Assembly (NCBI GenBank): GCA_030612585.1
Contig: JAUWNP010000120.1
Location: 1 to 13,165 of the forward strand
From: Anaerolineae bacterium
GTDB lineage: Bacteria > Chloroflexota > Anaerolineae > B4-G1
Direction: 5' to 3'
Length of the DNA stretch: 13,165 nt
Both the position numbers and the translations under genes were made by a program. The notes beneath the pieces were generated by a model. It saw only the letters and a list, made by a program, of their open reading frames with translations, was not told where the DNA came from and searched no databases. Of the stretch, positions 4,618-13,129 are shown piece by piece; the first letter of the stretch is position 1, and the number at the start of each line of letters is the position of its first letter.

Positions 4618-7158
4618 GTGGACGAGAAAGAGCGCATCCTGATCGTTGATGACGACAAGAGCACCCGTAGAAGCCTGAGTCTCATATTTGGAAAGAAAGG
4701 GTATGAGACGGAGGCAGTGGGGACGGGGCGAGAGGCAATAGAGAAGGCGCAGGAGAGATTCTTCAACCTGGCTCTCCTGGACATCCGGCTGCCTGACGTG
4801 GAAGGGATAGGGTTGTTAGCGCCTTTGAAGGAGATGCACCCCGACATGGTGGTGATCATGGTAACCGGCTATGCCTCTCTGGAAACGGCGGTGCGGGCAC
4901 TGAACGAAGGGGCATCAGCCTACACTACCAAGCCCTTGAACATGGATAAGGTGTTGGCCACCGTGGAGGGGGCACTTGAGAAACAGCGCCTGGTCCTGGA
5001 GAACCGGAGGCTGTACGAGGCGGCCCAGCGAGAACTGGCCGAGCGCAAGCGAGCGGAGGAAGCGTTAAAGCGGCGGGCAACCCAGTTGGCCACGCTGAGC
5101 GGGGTCGGGCGGCAGATCACTTCCCTGCTCGAACCGGACCCGCTGCTAGCCCACATCGTGAACCTCATCCGCGAGGCCTTTAACTATCGTTACGTCACTA
5201 TTCTCCTGGTTGATCCAGCCACCGGGGCGGGCGAAAGAACGAAAAGGTTGACGCTCAGGGCGAGTGCTGGCTTCGAAGCGGAGGCTGTGAAAGAACTAAG
5301 CATCAGCATGATGGAGGAGAAGTCCATCTGCGGCTGGGTGGCGACCAGCGGCGAGCCGCTACTGGTGAATGACGTCTCCCAGGAGCCACGCTACTACCAG
5401 GTAGAAGCGCTGGCCGACACCCGCTCGGAACTGGCTGTGCCCATCCAGGTCAAAGGTCAAGTCATCGGTGTGCTAGACGTACAGAGCGCCGAACGGGACG
5501 CCTTTGATGAAGACGACATCTTCACCATGTGCACATTGGCCGACCAGGTGGCAGCGGCCCTGGAGAACGCGCGGCTGTTCGAGGCCGAGCGGCAGCAACG
5601 GGGCCTGGCCGAGGCACTGGGGGAGGCAGCCTCCGCTGTCAGCAGCACCCTAAACCTCGACCACGTGCTGGACCGCATCCTGGAGCAGGTGAGGCGGGTG
5701 CTCGCAGGGGATGCCTTCAATGTCATGCTGCTAGAGGACGACACCGCACGGATAGTCCGCTGGCGGGGGTACGAGGGCCTGGGAGTGGAGAGCCTGATAT
5801 CCGGTTTTGCCATCCCCATTGCCGAGTACCCCACCCTGCTGAAGATGGCATACACTGGTGAGCCGGTCCTCATCGCGGACACGACCGTTGACCCCGATTG
5901 GGTACTGACCGAGGACCGGGAGTGGCTGCGCTCCTACGTCGGCGCACCCATCCAGGTGGGCGGCGTGACCGTAGGCTTCCTGAACGTGAACGGCACCCAG
6001 CCGGGCCAGTTCGGCCCGACCGACGCCCGGCGGCTGGAGGCCTTTGCCGACCACGCTGCCACCGCTATCGAGAACGCCCAACTCTACCGGGAACTACTAA
6101 ACTACGCCGAGCGACTGGAGGAGCGGGGGCAGGAGCGCGCCACCGAACTACAGGCCCAGTACGCCCGCCTGGGGGCAGTCCTGCGCAGCACCTCCGACGG
6201 CATCATCGTCACCGACGAAGAGGGTGAAATCGTCCAGACCAACCCCGTCGCCGATACATGGCTCACCCGGACACTCTCGCCAGCGGATGCGGCCCGGTTG
6301 CGAGAGACGGTGCAGCACCTGGCAGGGCGAGCCGAGGAACGGCCGGAGACAATACTGGAACTGACGGGACTGGACCTGCAATTGAATGCAGCGCCCGTCT
6401 TGGAGCCTGGGGCGGAGGGGGCGGCGACGGTGGTGGCGGCCCACGACATCGGCCACCTCAAGGCGCTGGAGCGGATGAAGTCCAGTTTCGTCACCAACAT
6501 CTCCCACGAACTACGCACTCCCATTACCACGATCAAGTTATACACGGCGCTGATGCAGCAGACAGCGCCGGAGACGTTGGAGAAGTACGTAGACGTGCTA
6601 GGGCGGGAGGCAGAGCGACTGGGGCGGCTGGTGGATGACATTTTGCAGATTTCCCGCATTGACGCCGGACGGTTGGAAATGAAGCCCCGGCCAACCCCCC
6701 TCAATGAGTTGACCAGGGTGGCAGTCGTCAGCCACCAGATGCTGAGCCAGAACCATGGGCTAACCCTGGAGCACCGGCCGGCGGAGCCAGGGCCGGTGGC
6801 GCTGGTGGACCCCAAGCAAATGATGCAGGTCTTGGACAACCTGGTGGAGAACGCCATCCTGCACACGCCAGAGGGGGGAAGGGTAGTGGTCTCCACCGGC
6901 AAAGAGGAGGCAGAGAGGTGGATGCGGGCGACGGTGACGGTGACCGACACAGGTATCGGCATCCCGGAGGAGGAATTGCCCCACATCTTCGAGCGGTTCT
7001 TCCGGGGGGAGAAGCCACGGCTGATGCAGGTGCAGGGGGCTGGCCTGGGGCTGGCGATCGTCAAGGAAATCGTGGGATTGCACGAGGGGCGGGTAACTGT
7101 GGAGAGCCAGGTGGGAGAGGGCACTGCTTTCACCATCTGGCTGCCTCTCACCGACTGA
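4618..7158 (+). CDS. HK1: soluble receiver-GAF-GAF-PAS sensor histidine kinase
   Basis: This is an 846-residue cytoplasmic hybrid kinase. Domains in order are: receiver (5-125; Asp11/12, phospho-acceptor Asp55, Thr83, Lys105), coiled-coil linker (125-157), GAF1 (158-320), GAF2 (331-491), PAS (518-615), HisKA with phosphorylatable His630 in SHELRTP, and HATPase_c (735-846; N-box Asn745, G1 DTGIGIP, F-box FERFF, G2 GLGLAIV). No membrane segment or DNA-binding domain is seen. Having the receiver at the N-terminus suggests that phosphorylation by another kinase tunes this one. The start is GTG at 4618 after AGGGGGAAGGA (4603-4613). The gene has its own promoter with an operator candidate and a 5' hairpin. 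GAF1 and the PAS-to-end part are paralogous to the C-terminal part of HK2; GAF2 is not matched there. The GAF ligands are unknown. Confidence 0.93.
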   Translation: MDEKERILIVDDDKSTRRSLSLIFGKKGYETEAVGTGREAIEKAQERFFNLALLDIRLPDVEGIGLLAPLKEMHPDMVVIMVTGYASLETAVRALNEGASAYTTKPLNMDKVLATVEGALEKQRLVLENRRLYEAAQRELAERKRAEEALKRRATQLATLSGVGRQITSLLEPDPLLAHIVNLIREAFNYRYVTILLVDPATGAGERTKRLTLRASAGFEAEAVKELSISMMEEKSICGWVATSGEPLLVNDVSQEPRYYQVEALADTRSELAVPIQVKGQVIGVLDVQSAERDAFDEDDIFTMCTLADQVAAALENARLFEAERQQRGLAEALGEAASAVSSTLNLDHVLDRILEQVRRVLAGDAFNVMLLEDDTARIVRWRGYEGLGVESLISGFAIPIAEYPTLLKMAYTGEPVLIADTTVDPDWVLTEDREWLRSYVGAPIQVGGVTVGFLNVNGTQPGQFGPTDARRLEAFADHAATAIENAQLYRELLNYAERLEERGQERATELQAQYARLGAVLRSTSDGIIVTDEEGEIVQTNPVADTWLTRTLSPADAARLRETVQHLAGRAEERPETILELTGLDLQLNAAPVLEPGAEGAATVVAAHDIGHLKALERMKSSFVTNISHELRTPITTIKLYTALMQQTAPETLEKYVDVLGREAERLGRLVDDILQISRIDAGRLEMKPRPTPLNELTRVAVVSHQMLSQNHGLTLEHRPAEPGPVALVDPKQMMQVLDNLVENAILHTPEGGRVVVSTGKEEAERWMRATVTVTDTGIGIPEEELPHIFERFFRGEKPRLMQVQGAGLGLAIVKEIVGLHEGRVTVESQVGEGTAFTIWLPLTD
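5023..5580 (+). repeat. Paralogous block A, copy 1 (linker + GAF1 of HK1)
   Basis: This aligns with 10366-10902 in HK2. Long stretches match at the DNA level, for example around 5113-5190, with one net difference of 7 codons inside the GAF domain near 5226-5310. It is an ancient in-tandem duplication or a shared module rather than a mobile element. Confidence 0.85.
6103..7152 (+). repeat. Paralogous block B, copy 1 (PAS-HisKA-HATPase of HK1)
   Basis: This aligns without gaps over 350 codons to 10918-11967 in HK2, at roughly 70% protein identity judged by eye. The most conserved runs are around the phosphorylated His and the ATP-binding motifs. Confidence 0.88.
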
Positions 7159-7169
7159 CCCAACCCCGA

Positions 7170-7198
7170 TTGACAACAGGGTCTATTGGGGCTATACT
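7170..7198 (+). promoter_or_regulatory. Near-consensus sigma-70-type promoter for HK2
   Basis: -35 TTGACA (7170-7175, perfect consensus), a 17-bp spacer and -10 TATACT (7193-7198) are seen. Transcription would start near 7205, about 44 bases before the HK2 ATG. An imperfect dyad, CCCCGAT (7164-7170) and ATTGGGG (7185-7191), brackets the -35 box and ends just before the -10 box. Confidence 0.82.
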
Positions 7199-7248
7199 AG
7201 TTCTCGGTACAAAATGCTGCAAGAGGGGCGGAATGGGGATCACGAGTC

Positions 7249-10200
7249 ATGAAAACGACGCGATCTACTTTGCTGATCCTGGCGCTTTCCGCCATGGGCA
7301 TCGGCCTGGTAATCGTGCTGGGGGTGCGACTGGACCGGGTCACCCAGGAGCAGATCGTAACCCGCTTCAGCCAGCGCCAACTGCTGCTGGCCGACCAGAC
7401 GGCAGCCAGCCTCCAATCCATCTTTGATGAGGCGCGGCGGGACCTGCTGCACCTCAAAGGAACCCCCGGCCCGGCCCGCCTGGCCGATGCTCTGGGGGCG
7501 GAGGACGAGGAGGGGATAGCCACCTGCCGGGGGGTGACCGAGCAGGGCCTCTTCAGTTACCTCCAAAGCTACCCCATCTACGCGCAAATTCGCTACATTG
7601 ACGCCAGCGGGCAGGAGATCGCGGGGGTGGACAATGACAGCGAAGCCGTGCGCGTCATCCCTCAGGACCAACTGCGGTCGCAGACGGAGCGCAAGTTCTT
7701 CGTCGCCACGAAACAACTCGACGAGGGAGAGATTTACGTCTCCCCGCTGGAACCGGCGTTGGGCCACGGCGGGGTGCTGGCTGGCCACTGGACGGTACGT
7801 CTGGTCACGCCCGTCTTCGACAGTCTGGGCCAGCGGCAGGGCATCGTCGTCCTCAACCTGCTAGGTGACGAAATCAGAGTGCGCGTGGCCCGGTTGAGCG
7901 CCGAGGAGGGCATGGACGTCTGGGTGCTGGACGAGACGGGCGTGGAGATCATCAACGTCACCCATCCCGAACTGGAGGGCAGCAATGCCTACGAGTACTG
8001 CCAACAGACGGGGGACGAGACACTGATCGCACTGACTGAGGATATGGTGGCCGGCGGCCGGGGGACGGGGACCTACCTCTGGCCGGAGAGCGATGGCGGC
8101 CCGCCGGTGGTGAAAAAACTGATGGCCTACGCTCCCATCTACACAGCCGAGGGCCACGTGTGGTCAGTGGGCACATCTGTGACCTACGACACCATCCTGG
8201 CGGCGCACCGCCAAACCCGCACGACGTTGGTCTTCCTGGGGGGGAGCATCATCGTCACCATCCTGGCCGGGGCGGTTCTGGCCACCCGGTCGGATCGCAG
8301 GCGGGCGATTGCTGAGGAGCGGGCCCGTGCCAGTGAGACACTGCACCGCCGGGGTGAGGAACTGGACGCGCTGCGGGAAATCTCCCTGGCTGTTACCGCT
8401 CAACTGGGACTTGACGAAGTCCTGCGGGACGTCGTGGAGCGGGGCTGCCGCCTGCTGGACGCCAGGGCGGGGGGCGTCTACCTCGTTGATGAGACGAGGG
8501 GCGACCTCAAATTCGTCGTCAGCCATGGCTACACGAGGAACTACGTCGGCACACGTTTGGCGCCCGGCGAGGGGCTCTGCGGCCAGGTGCTACAGAGCGG
8601 CGCACCGCTGGTCGTGGCCGACTATAACCATTGGGAGGGACGGTCGCCGGACTGGGAGACCGAGCCTCTTACCGCCGTTCTCGGCGTGCCCCTCAAGCAC
8701 GGCGAGCAGGTCATCGGCGTCCTGGAATTCGCCGAGAGCGGCCGTGCCAGGGAATTTGGCGAGCACGACGTCTGGCTGGCAACTCTCTTTGCTAACCAGG
8801 CGGCTATCGCCATTGAGAACGCGCGACTGTACCAGGCCGCGCAGTCCGCGCGCGAGAACGCCGACACCCTGCGCGAAATCTCCCGCGCCGTGGGCTCCAC
8901 GCTGGAACTGGACGAGGTGCTCTCCCTCGTCCTGCGCCAGACGAAGCGCGTGTTGACCTATGACACAGCCTCCATCCTGCTCTTCGCCGGCGGCGAACCC
9001 GCTATGGCGGCCGTGAGCGGCTACGAGGACGAGGAACTGGTAAGAACCGAGGTTTCCCTGCGCCTGGACGACAGTCCCATCCTGCAGGCTATGGCCCGCG
9101 ACCACCGGTCCGTCGTCATCGCCGACGTGCGGGAGGACGAGCGTTGGATCTGGGTATCGGGGACCGAGGACATCCGCGCCTGGATCGGAGTGCCGCTGCT
9201 GGCGCGCGACGAGATGACCGGCGCTCTGATGATTGACAGCACGCAGCCCGGCTTATACACTGAAGCGGACGTCGCAATCGCCCAGGCCCTGGCCAACCAG
9301 GCCGCCGTGGCCATCGAGAATGCGCGGCTGTACCAGGCCGAGCAGCGCGGGCGGGAAATAGCCGAGGCGTTGCAGGAGACGGCGCGCGTCGTCAATACCA
9401 GCCTCAATCTGGAAGAAGTCCTGCCCCTCATCCTGGAGCAACTGGCGCAGGTGATCGAATATGATAGCAGCGCCGTGCTGTTGTTGGACGACGACCGGTT
9501 CAAAGTGACGGCCGGTCGAGGGTTTCCTGATATGGAGGCGGCGCTGCGGATCTCCTTCAGCGCCGACGGGGACAACATTTCCTCAGCCGTGATGCACGCT
9601 CGGCAACCGCTAGTCATCGAGGACGTTCAGGACGACCCGCGCTGGCAGTCAGGCCCGGAGACCGCTCACATTCACGGTTGGATTGGAGCGTCCCTCATCG
9701 TGCGGGACAAGGTCATCGGCGTCCTCACCGTAGATAGTCGCCGGCCGGGGGCCTACAGTGAAGAGGATGGGCAATTGGTCTTCACCTTCGCCAACCAGGC
9801 CGCCGTGGCCATTGAAAACGCGCGCCTCTTCGAGGAGATACAAGAGCACACAGCCCGCCTGGAGAAGACGACCAGGGACCTGGAACTAGTCCATCAGGTT
9901 TCGCAAGTGGTTAGTTCTTCGCTCGATCTGAGCCACATCCTGGAGACGACCGCCGAGCAGATGGTGACGGTGTTCGAAGCGGACCACAGCGGTATTCTGC
10001 TCTTTGACCGGGCACAGACCTACGGGCAGGTGGTGGCCGAATACCCATCCACCGGGACGGTGGCGGAACGGTTCCCGGTGGAGGGGTACCTGGCGGCCGA
10101 GCGCATCATCGCTGATCGTGAGCCGTTGGTGATCGAGGATGCGTGGAACGACCCGCTGATGGCCAGCGTGCGGGAGGCAATGCACAGGCTGGATATTCGC

Positions 10201-11970
10201 TCAATGCTCATCGCGCCCCTGATCGTGAAAGGGGAGGTGGTGGGGAGCATCGGTCTGGACGCCGTGGGGCAGCAGCGGCGCTTCAACGCCGAGGAGGTGG
10301 CCCTGGCTCAGACCATTGCCAGTCAGGCCGCCATCGCCATCGAAAACGCTCGCCTGTATGAGCAGGCGCAGCAGGAGATCGCGGAGCGCAAGCGGGCGGA
10401 GGAGGCACTGGAGCGGCGGGCGACTCAGTTAGCCACGGTGAGTGAGATAGGGCGGCAGATCACCTCCCTGCTCGAACCGGACCCGCTGCTGGACCACATT
10501 GTGAACCTCATCCGCGAGGCCTTCGCCTACCACTACGTTTCCATCCTCCTGATTGATTCAGCCACGGGGGAGTTGGCACTCCGGGCGGGGGCGGGCTATA
10601 AACTAGAGCCTACAAAATCGTTGCGCCTCAGAGTGGACGAGGATAGCATCTGCGGCTGGGTGGCAGCCAGCGGCGAGCCACTGCTGGTGGGCGACGTCTC
10701 CCAGGAGCCGCGCTACCACGCGGTGGAAACGCCGACCGACACCCGCTCAGAACTGACCGTGCCCATCCAGGTCAAGGGGCAGGTCATCGGCGTGCTGGAC
10801 GTGCAGAGCGCCGAACGGGACGCCTTCGACGAAGACGACCTGTTCACCCTGTACACACTGGCCGACCAGGTGGCAGTGGCCTTGGAGAACGCTGGACTAT
10901 ACCAGAAACTGCATCACTACGCCGAGCAATTGGAGCAGCGAGTGCAGGAGCGCACCGCCCAACTCTGGGCCCAGTACGCCCGCCAGGACGCGGTCCTCCG
11001 CAGTGCCTCCGACGGCATCGTCGTCACCGACGCTAGAGGAGCCATCCTCCAAACCAATCCCGTCGCCCAGGCATGGCTCGCCCAGACCCTCTCTCCGGAT
11101 GACGCGGCGCGGCTGCAGGAAACGGTACGGGACGTGGCGCAGCGAGCCAAGGAGCAGCCAGAGACAGTGCTGGAACTGACAGGGCTGGACCTGGAACTGA
11201 GGGCAGCCCCCATCTTGGAGCCAGGGACAGACGAAGCGGCGGCAGTGGTGGCCATCCACGACGTCAGCCACCTCAAGACGCTGGACCGGATGAAGTCCCG
11301 CTTCATCTCCAACGTCTCCCACGAATTGCGCACCCCTGTCACGACGATCAAGTTGTACACGGCACTCCTGCAGCAGGCGTCGCCGGAGAAGTGGGGGAAG
11401 TATCTGGAAACGATGGAGCGGGAGGTGGAGCAACTGGCGTGCCTGGTGGAGGACATCTTGCAGATTTCCCACATTGACGCCAAGTGGATGGAAATAAAGC
11501 CCCGGCCAACCTCCATCAACGAGTTGACCGAGACGGCTACCTTGCGCCACCTTGCGCTGGCCCAGAACCAGGGGCTGACATTGGAACACCGGCCAGCAGA
11601 GCCGGGGCCGGTGGCGCTGGTGGACCCAGAACAGACAATGCAGGTGCTGAACAACCTGGTGATGAACGCGATTCAGTACACGCCGGGGGGGGGGCAGATC
11701 GTGGTGTCCACCGGCAAGCAAAAAGCAAACGGACGAGTCTGGAGCACGGTAGCAGTGGCAGACACGGGGATCGGTATCCCAGAAGAGGAACTACCGCGCA
11801 TCTTCGACCGGTTCTTCCGAGGGGAGGAGCCACGGCTGATGCAGGTGCCGGGGACCGGGCTGGGATTGGCGATCGCCAAGAGTGTTGTGGAATTACACGG
11901 GGGGCGGTTGACTGTGGAGAGCCAGGTGGGGGAGGGTACCACCTTCACTGTCTGGCTGCCCCTGGCCTGA
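7249..11970 (+). CDS. HK2: membrane Cache-5xGAF-PAS sensor histidine kinase
   Basis: This is a 1573-residue membrane sensor. Order: TM1 (about 7-26), extracytoplasmic Cache-type domain (about 30-320, with the IRYIDASGQEIAGVD signature region), TM2 (326-346), a short coiled coil, five GAF domains (about 375-527, 541-693, 708-860, 881-1037, 1062-1217), PAS (1246-1340), HisKA with His1358 in SHELRTP, and HATPase_c (1460-1573, with DTGIGIP and GLGLAIA). Each GAF domain ends in a variant of ANQAAVAIENARLY. There is no receiver domain. The ligand of the Cache domain is unknown; the family binds small molecules such as amino acids or organic acids. The start ATG at 7249 gives a proper signal anchor, with only a weak GGGG (7235-7238) upstream. 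It has its own promoter. HK3 follows 46 bp downstream without a visible promoter, so the two are probably co-transcribed. A G10 homopolymer lies at 11685-11694. Confidence 0.94.
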   Translation: MKTTRSTLLILALSAMGIGLVIVLGVRLDRVTQEQIVTRFSQRQLLLADQTAASLQSIFDEARRDLLHLKGTPGPARLADALGAEDEEGIATCRGVTEQGLFSYLQSYPIYAQIRYIDASGQEIAGVDNDSEAVRVIPQDQLRSQTERKFFVATKQLDEGEIYVSPLEPALGHGGVLAGHWTVRLVTPVFDSLGQRQGIVVLNLLGDEIRVRVARLSAEEGMDVWVLDETGVEIINVTHPELEGSNAYEYCQQTGDETLIALTEDMVAGGRGTGTYLWPESDGGPPVVKKLMAYAPIYTAEGHVWSVGTSVTYDTILAAHRQTRTTLVFLGGSIIVTILAGAVLATRSDRRRAIAEERARASETLHRRGEELDALREISLAVTAQLGLDEVLRDVVERGCRLLDARAGGVYLVDETRGDLKFVVSHGYTRNYVGTRLAPGEGLCGQVLQSGAPLVVADYNHWEGRSPDWETEPLTAVLGVPLKHGEQVIGVLEFAESGRAREFGEHDVWLATLFANQAAIAIENARLYQAAQSARENADTLREISRAVGSTLELDEVLSLVLRQTKRVLTYDTASILLFAGGEPAMAAVSGYEDEELVRTEVSLRLDDSPILQAMARDHRSVVIADVREDERWIWVSGTEDIRAWIGVPLLARDEMTGALMIDSTQPGLYTEADVAIAQALANQAAVAIENARLYQAEQRGREIAEALQETARVVNTSLNLEEVLPLILEQLAQVIEYDSSAVLLLDDDRFKVTAGRGFPDMEAALRISFSADGDNISSAVMHARQPLVIEDVQDDPRWQSGPETAHIHGWIGASLIVRDKVIGVLTVDSRRPGAYSEEDGQLVFTFANQAAVAIENARLFEEIQEHTARLEKTTRDLELVHQVSQVVSSSLDLSHILETTAEQMVTVFEADHSGILLFDRAQTYGQVVAEYPSTGTVAERFPVEGYLAAERIIADREPLVIEDAWNDPLMASVREAMHRLDIRSMLIAPLIVKGEVVGSIGLDAVGQQRRFNAEEVALAQTIASQAAIAIENARLYEQAQQEIAERKRAEEALERRATQLATVSEIGRQITSLLEPDPLLDHIVNLIREAFAYHYVSILLIDSATGELALRAGAGYKLEPTKSLRLRVDEDSICGWVAASGEPLLVGDVSQEPRYHAVETPTDTRSELTVPIQVKGQVIGVLDVQSAERDAFDEDDLFTLYTLADQVAVALENAGLYQKLHHYAEQLEQRVQERTAQLWAQYARQDAVLRSASDGIVVTDARGAILQTNPVAQAWLAQTLSPDDAARLQETVRDVAQRAKEQPETVLELTGLDLELRAAPILEPGTDEAAAVVAIHDVSHLKTLDRMKSRFISNVSHELRTPVTTIKLYTALLQQASPEKWGKYLETMEREVEQLACLVEDILQISHIDAKWMEIKPRPTSINELTETATLRHLALAQNQGLTLEHRPAEPGPVALVDPEQTMQVLNNLVMNAIQYTPGGGQIVVSTGKQKANGRVWSTVAVADTGIGIPEEELPRIFDRFFRGEEPRLMQVPGTGLGLAIAKSVVELHGGRLTVESQVGEGTTFTVWLPLA
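10366..10902 (+). repeat. Paralogous block A, copy 2 (linker + GAF5 of HK2)
   Basis: This is the counterpart of 5023-5580. It runs from the coiled-coil ERKRAEEAL segment to the end of GAF5. Only 15 bp (10903-10917) separate it from block B, where HK1 has 522 bp encoding its GAF2. Confidence 0.85.
10918..11967 (+). repeat. Paralogous block B, copy 2 (PAS-HisKA-HATPase of HK2)
   Basis: This is the counterpart of 6103-7152, ungapped over 350 codons. HK1 ends one residue later. Confidence 0.88.
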
Positions 11971-11994
11971 GTAGAGGAACGCAGGAGTAGAGGA
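11969..11994 (+). repeat. Purine-rich direct repeat between HK2 and HK3
   Basis: GAGTAGAGGA occurs at 11969-11978 and again at 11985-11994, 16 bp apart, in the short HK2-HK3 gap. It starts inside the HK2 stop codon. The gap is rich in Shine-Dalgarno-like AGGAG strings and holds no recognisable promoter or terminator, which fits read-through into HK3. Confidence 0.5.
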
Positions 11995-12003
11995 GCAGAT
12001 AAT

Positions 12004-12010
12004 GGGAGGT
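12004..12010 (+). promoter_or_regulatory. Ribosome binding site deciding the HK3 start
   Basis: GGGAGGT ends 6 bases before ATG 12017. It overlaps the alternative ATG at 12002-12004, so only the later ATG is properly placed for it. Confidence 0.7.
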
Positions 12011-12016
12011 AGACGA

Positions 12017-13129
12017 ATGAGTGGACAATGTATCCTGGTCGTCGAAGATCACGAGTCTCTCTTAGCAGGCATCCAAGACGTTCTGGAGGTGGAGGGCTAC
12101 ACCGTCTTCACCGCTACCGACGGGATGAAGGCATTACAGATTATGAAAGAGGTACGCCCCGACCTGATCGTGGCGGACATCATGATGCCCCGGATGGACG
12201 GATACGCCCTCTACGAGGCGATCCGCGCCCGACCGGAGTGGGTGCCTATTCCCTTCATCTTCCTGACCGCCAAGGCGGAGAAAGAGGACGTGTTGAAGGG
12301 GAAAGACCTGGGAGCCGAGGACTACATCACCAAGCCGTTTGAGCACCAGGAACTGCTGATAGTAGTCCGCGCCCGGCTTGGACGTGCCCGGGCCATTCGT
12401 GAAGCCACAGAAGCGGAGTTCGACCAACTCAAGCAGCAGATCGTCACCGCCCTGAGTCACGAAATGCGCACCCCCCTCACTTACGTCCGTGGCTACACCG
12501 AACTGGCACTGGATGACGTCTCGTCCCTCGCCCCCGACGCCCTCCAGGAGTTCTTGTCTGGGATCAAACGGGGCGCCGACCGGTTGACCCTGCTGGTGGA
12601 GGACTTCCTACTCCTGATCCGGCTCGACACCGGCCAAGCGGAGGATGAGTTCCGTACTCTGGCCTCTGTGCACCACAACCTGGATGTGATCCTGGAGCGC
12701 ACGGCACGGCAGCACGAGGAGCAGGCCAAAGCCCTGGGCGTGACGTTGGAGACAATCGTAGAGCCCGACCTACCCCCGGTGCGGCTGTGCGAGCCCCTTT
12801 TCATAGACGCTCTGGGACGGCTGATAGAAAACGGTGTCAAGTTCTCCCGGGGCAAGGGGAAACGGGTAACGGTGAACGCCCGGGCTGTGGACGACTCGGT
12901 TGAGGTGGCCGTGGCGGACGAAGGAGTGGGTGTCCCTCATAAAGATATACCTCACCTCTTTGAGCGGTTCCGGCAGATCGGCAGAGATAAGATGGAGCAA
13001 CAGGGAGTCGGTCTGGGACTGGCCATCGCCAGGGAATTGATCCACCTGCACGGCGGTGAGATCACAGTGGAAAGCGAACTTGGGGTTGGTAGTACCCTCA
13101 CCATCCGGCTGCCGGTGGCTGAAGAATAG
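12017..13129 (+). CDS. HK3: soluble receiver-HisKA-HATPase hybrid kinase
   Basis: This is a compact cytoplasmic hybrid of 370 residues with a receiver domain fused directly to a kinase core and no sensory domain between. Receiver (4-122): acidic Glu10/Asp11, phospho-acceptor Asp54, Thr near LTAKAEKED, Lys in ITKPF. A short helix leads to HisKA with His148 in SHEMRTP, then HATPase_c with N-box ENGVKFS, G1 DEGVGVP, F-box FERFR and G2 GLGLAIA. No transmembrane or DNA-binding segment is seen. ATG 12017 is preferred because GGGAGGT (12004-12010) lies 6 bases before it; the in-frame ATG at 12002 would add 5 residues and lies on that ribosome site. The architecture suggests a receiver that takes phosphate from a partner such as HK2 and controls its own kinase core. 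It is probably co-transcribed with HK2. The kinase call is secure, the partner inferred. Confidence 0.93.
   Translation: MSGQCILVVEDHESLLAGIQDVLEVEGYTVFTATDGMKALQIMKEVRPDLIVADIMMPRMDGYALYEAIRARPEWVPIPFIFLTAKAEKEDVLKGKDLGAEDYITKPFEHQELLIVVRARLGRARAIREATEAEFDQLKQQIVTALSHEMRTPLTYVRGYTELALDDVSSLAPDALQEFLSGIKRGADRLTLLVEDFLLLIRLDTGQAEDEFRTLASVHHNLDVILERTARQHEEQAKALGVTLETIVEPDLPPVRLCEPLFIDALGRLIENGVKFSRGKGKRVTVNARAVDDSVEVAVADEGVGVPHKDIPHLFERFRQIGRDKMEQQGVGLGLAIARELIHLHGGEITVESELGVGSTLTIRLPVAEE

Noticed and set aside
6102..7163. 353-codon open frame antisense to HK1
   Set aside because: It mirrors the kinase codons and is Ser/Arg-rich low-complexity sequence. A similar mirror frame lies antisense to the paralogous part of HK2, as expected of a shadow of homologous sequence.
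7233..7427. Small ORF at ATG 7233 with GAGGGG upstream, overlapping the HK2 start out of frame
   Set aside because: Ribosome site spacing is fair, but 179 of its 195 bases overlap HK2 and the product has an Arg/Pro/Gly-rich shadow composition. Most likely the GAGGGG and GGGG runs simply belong to HK2 initiation.
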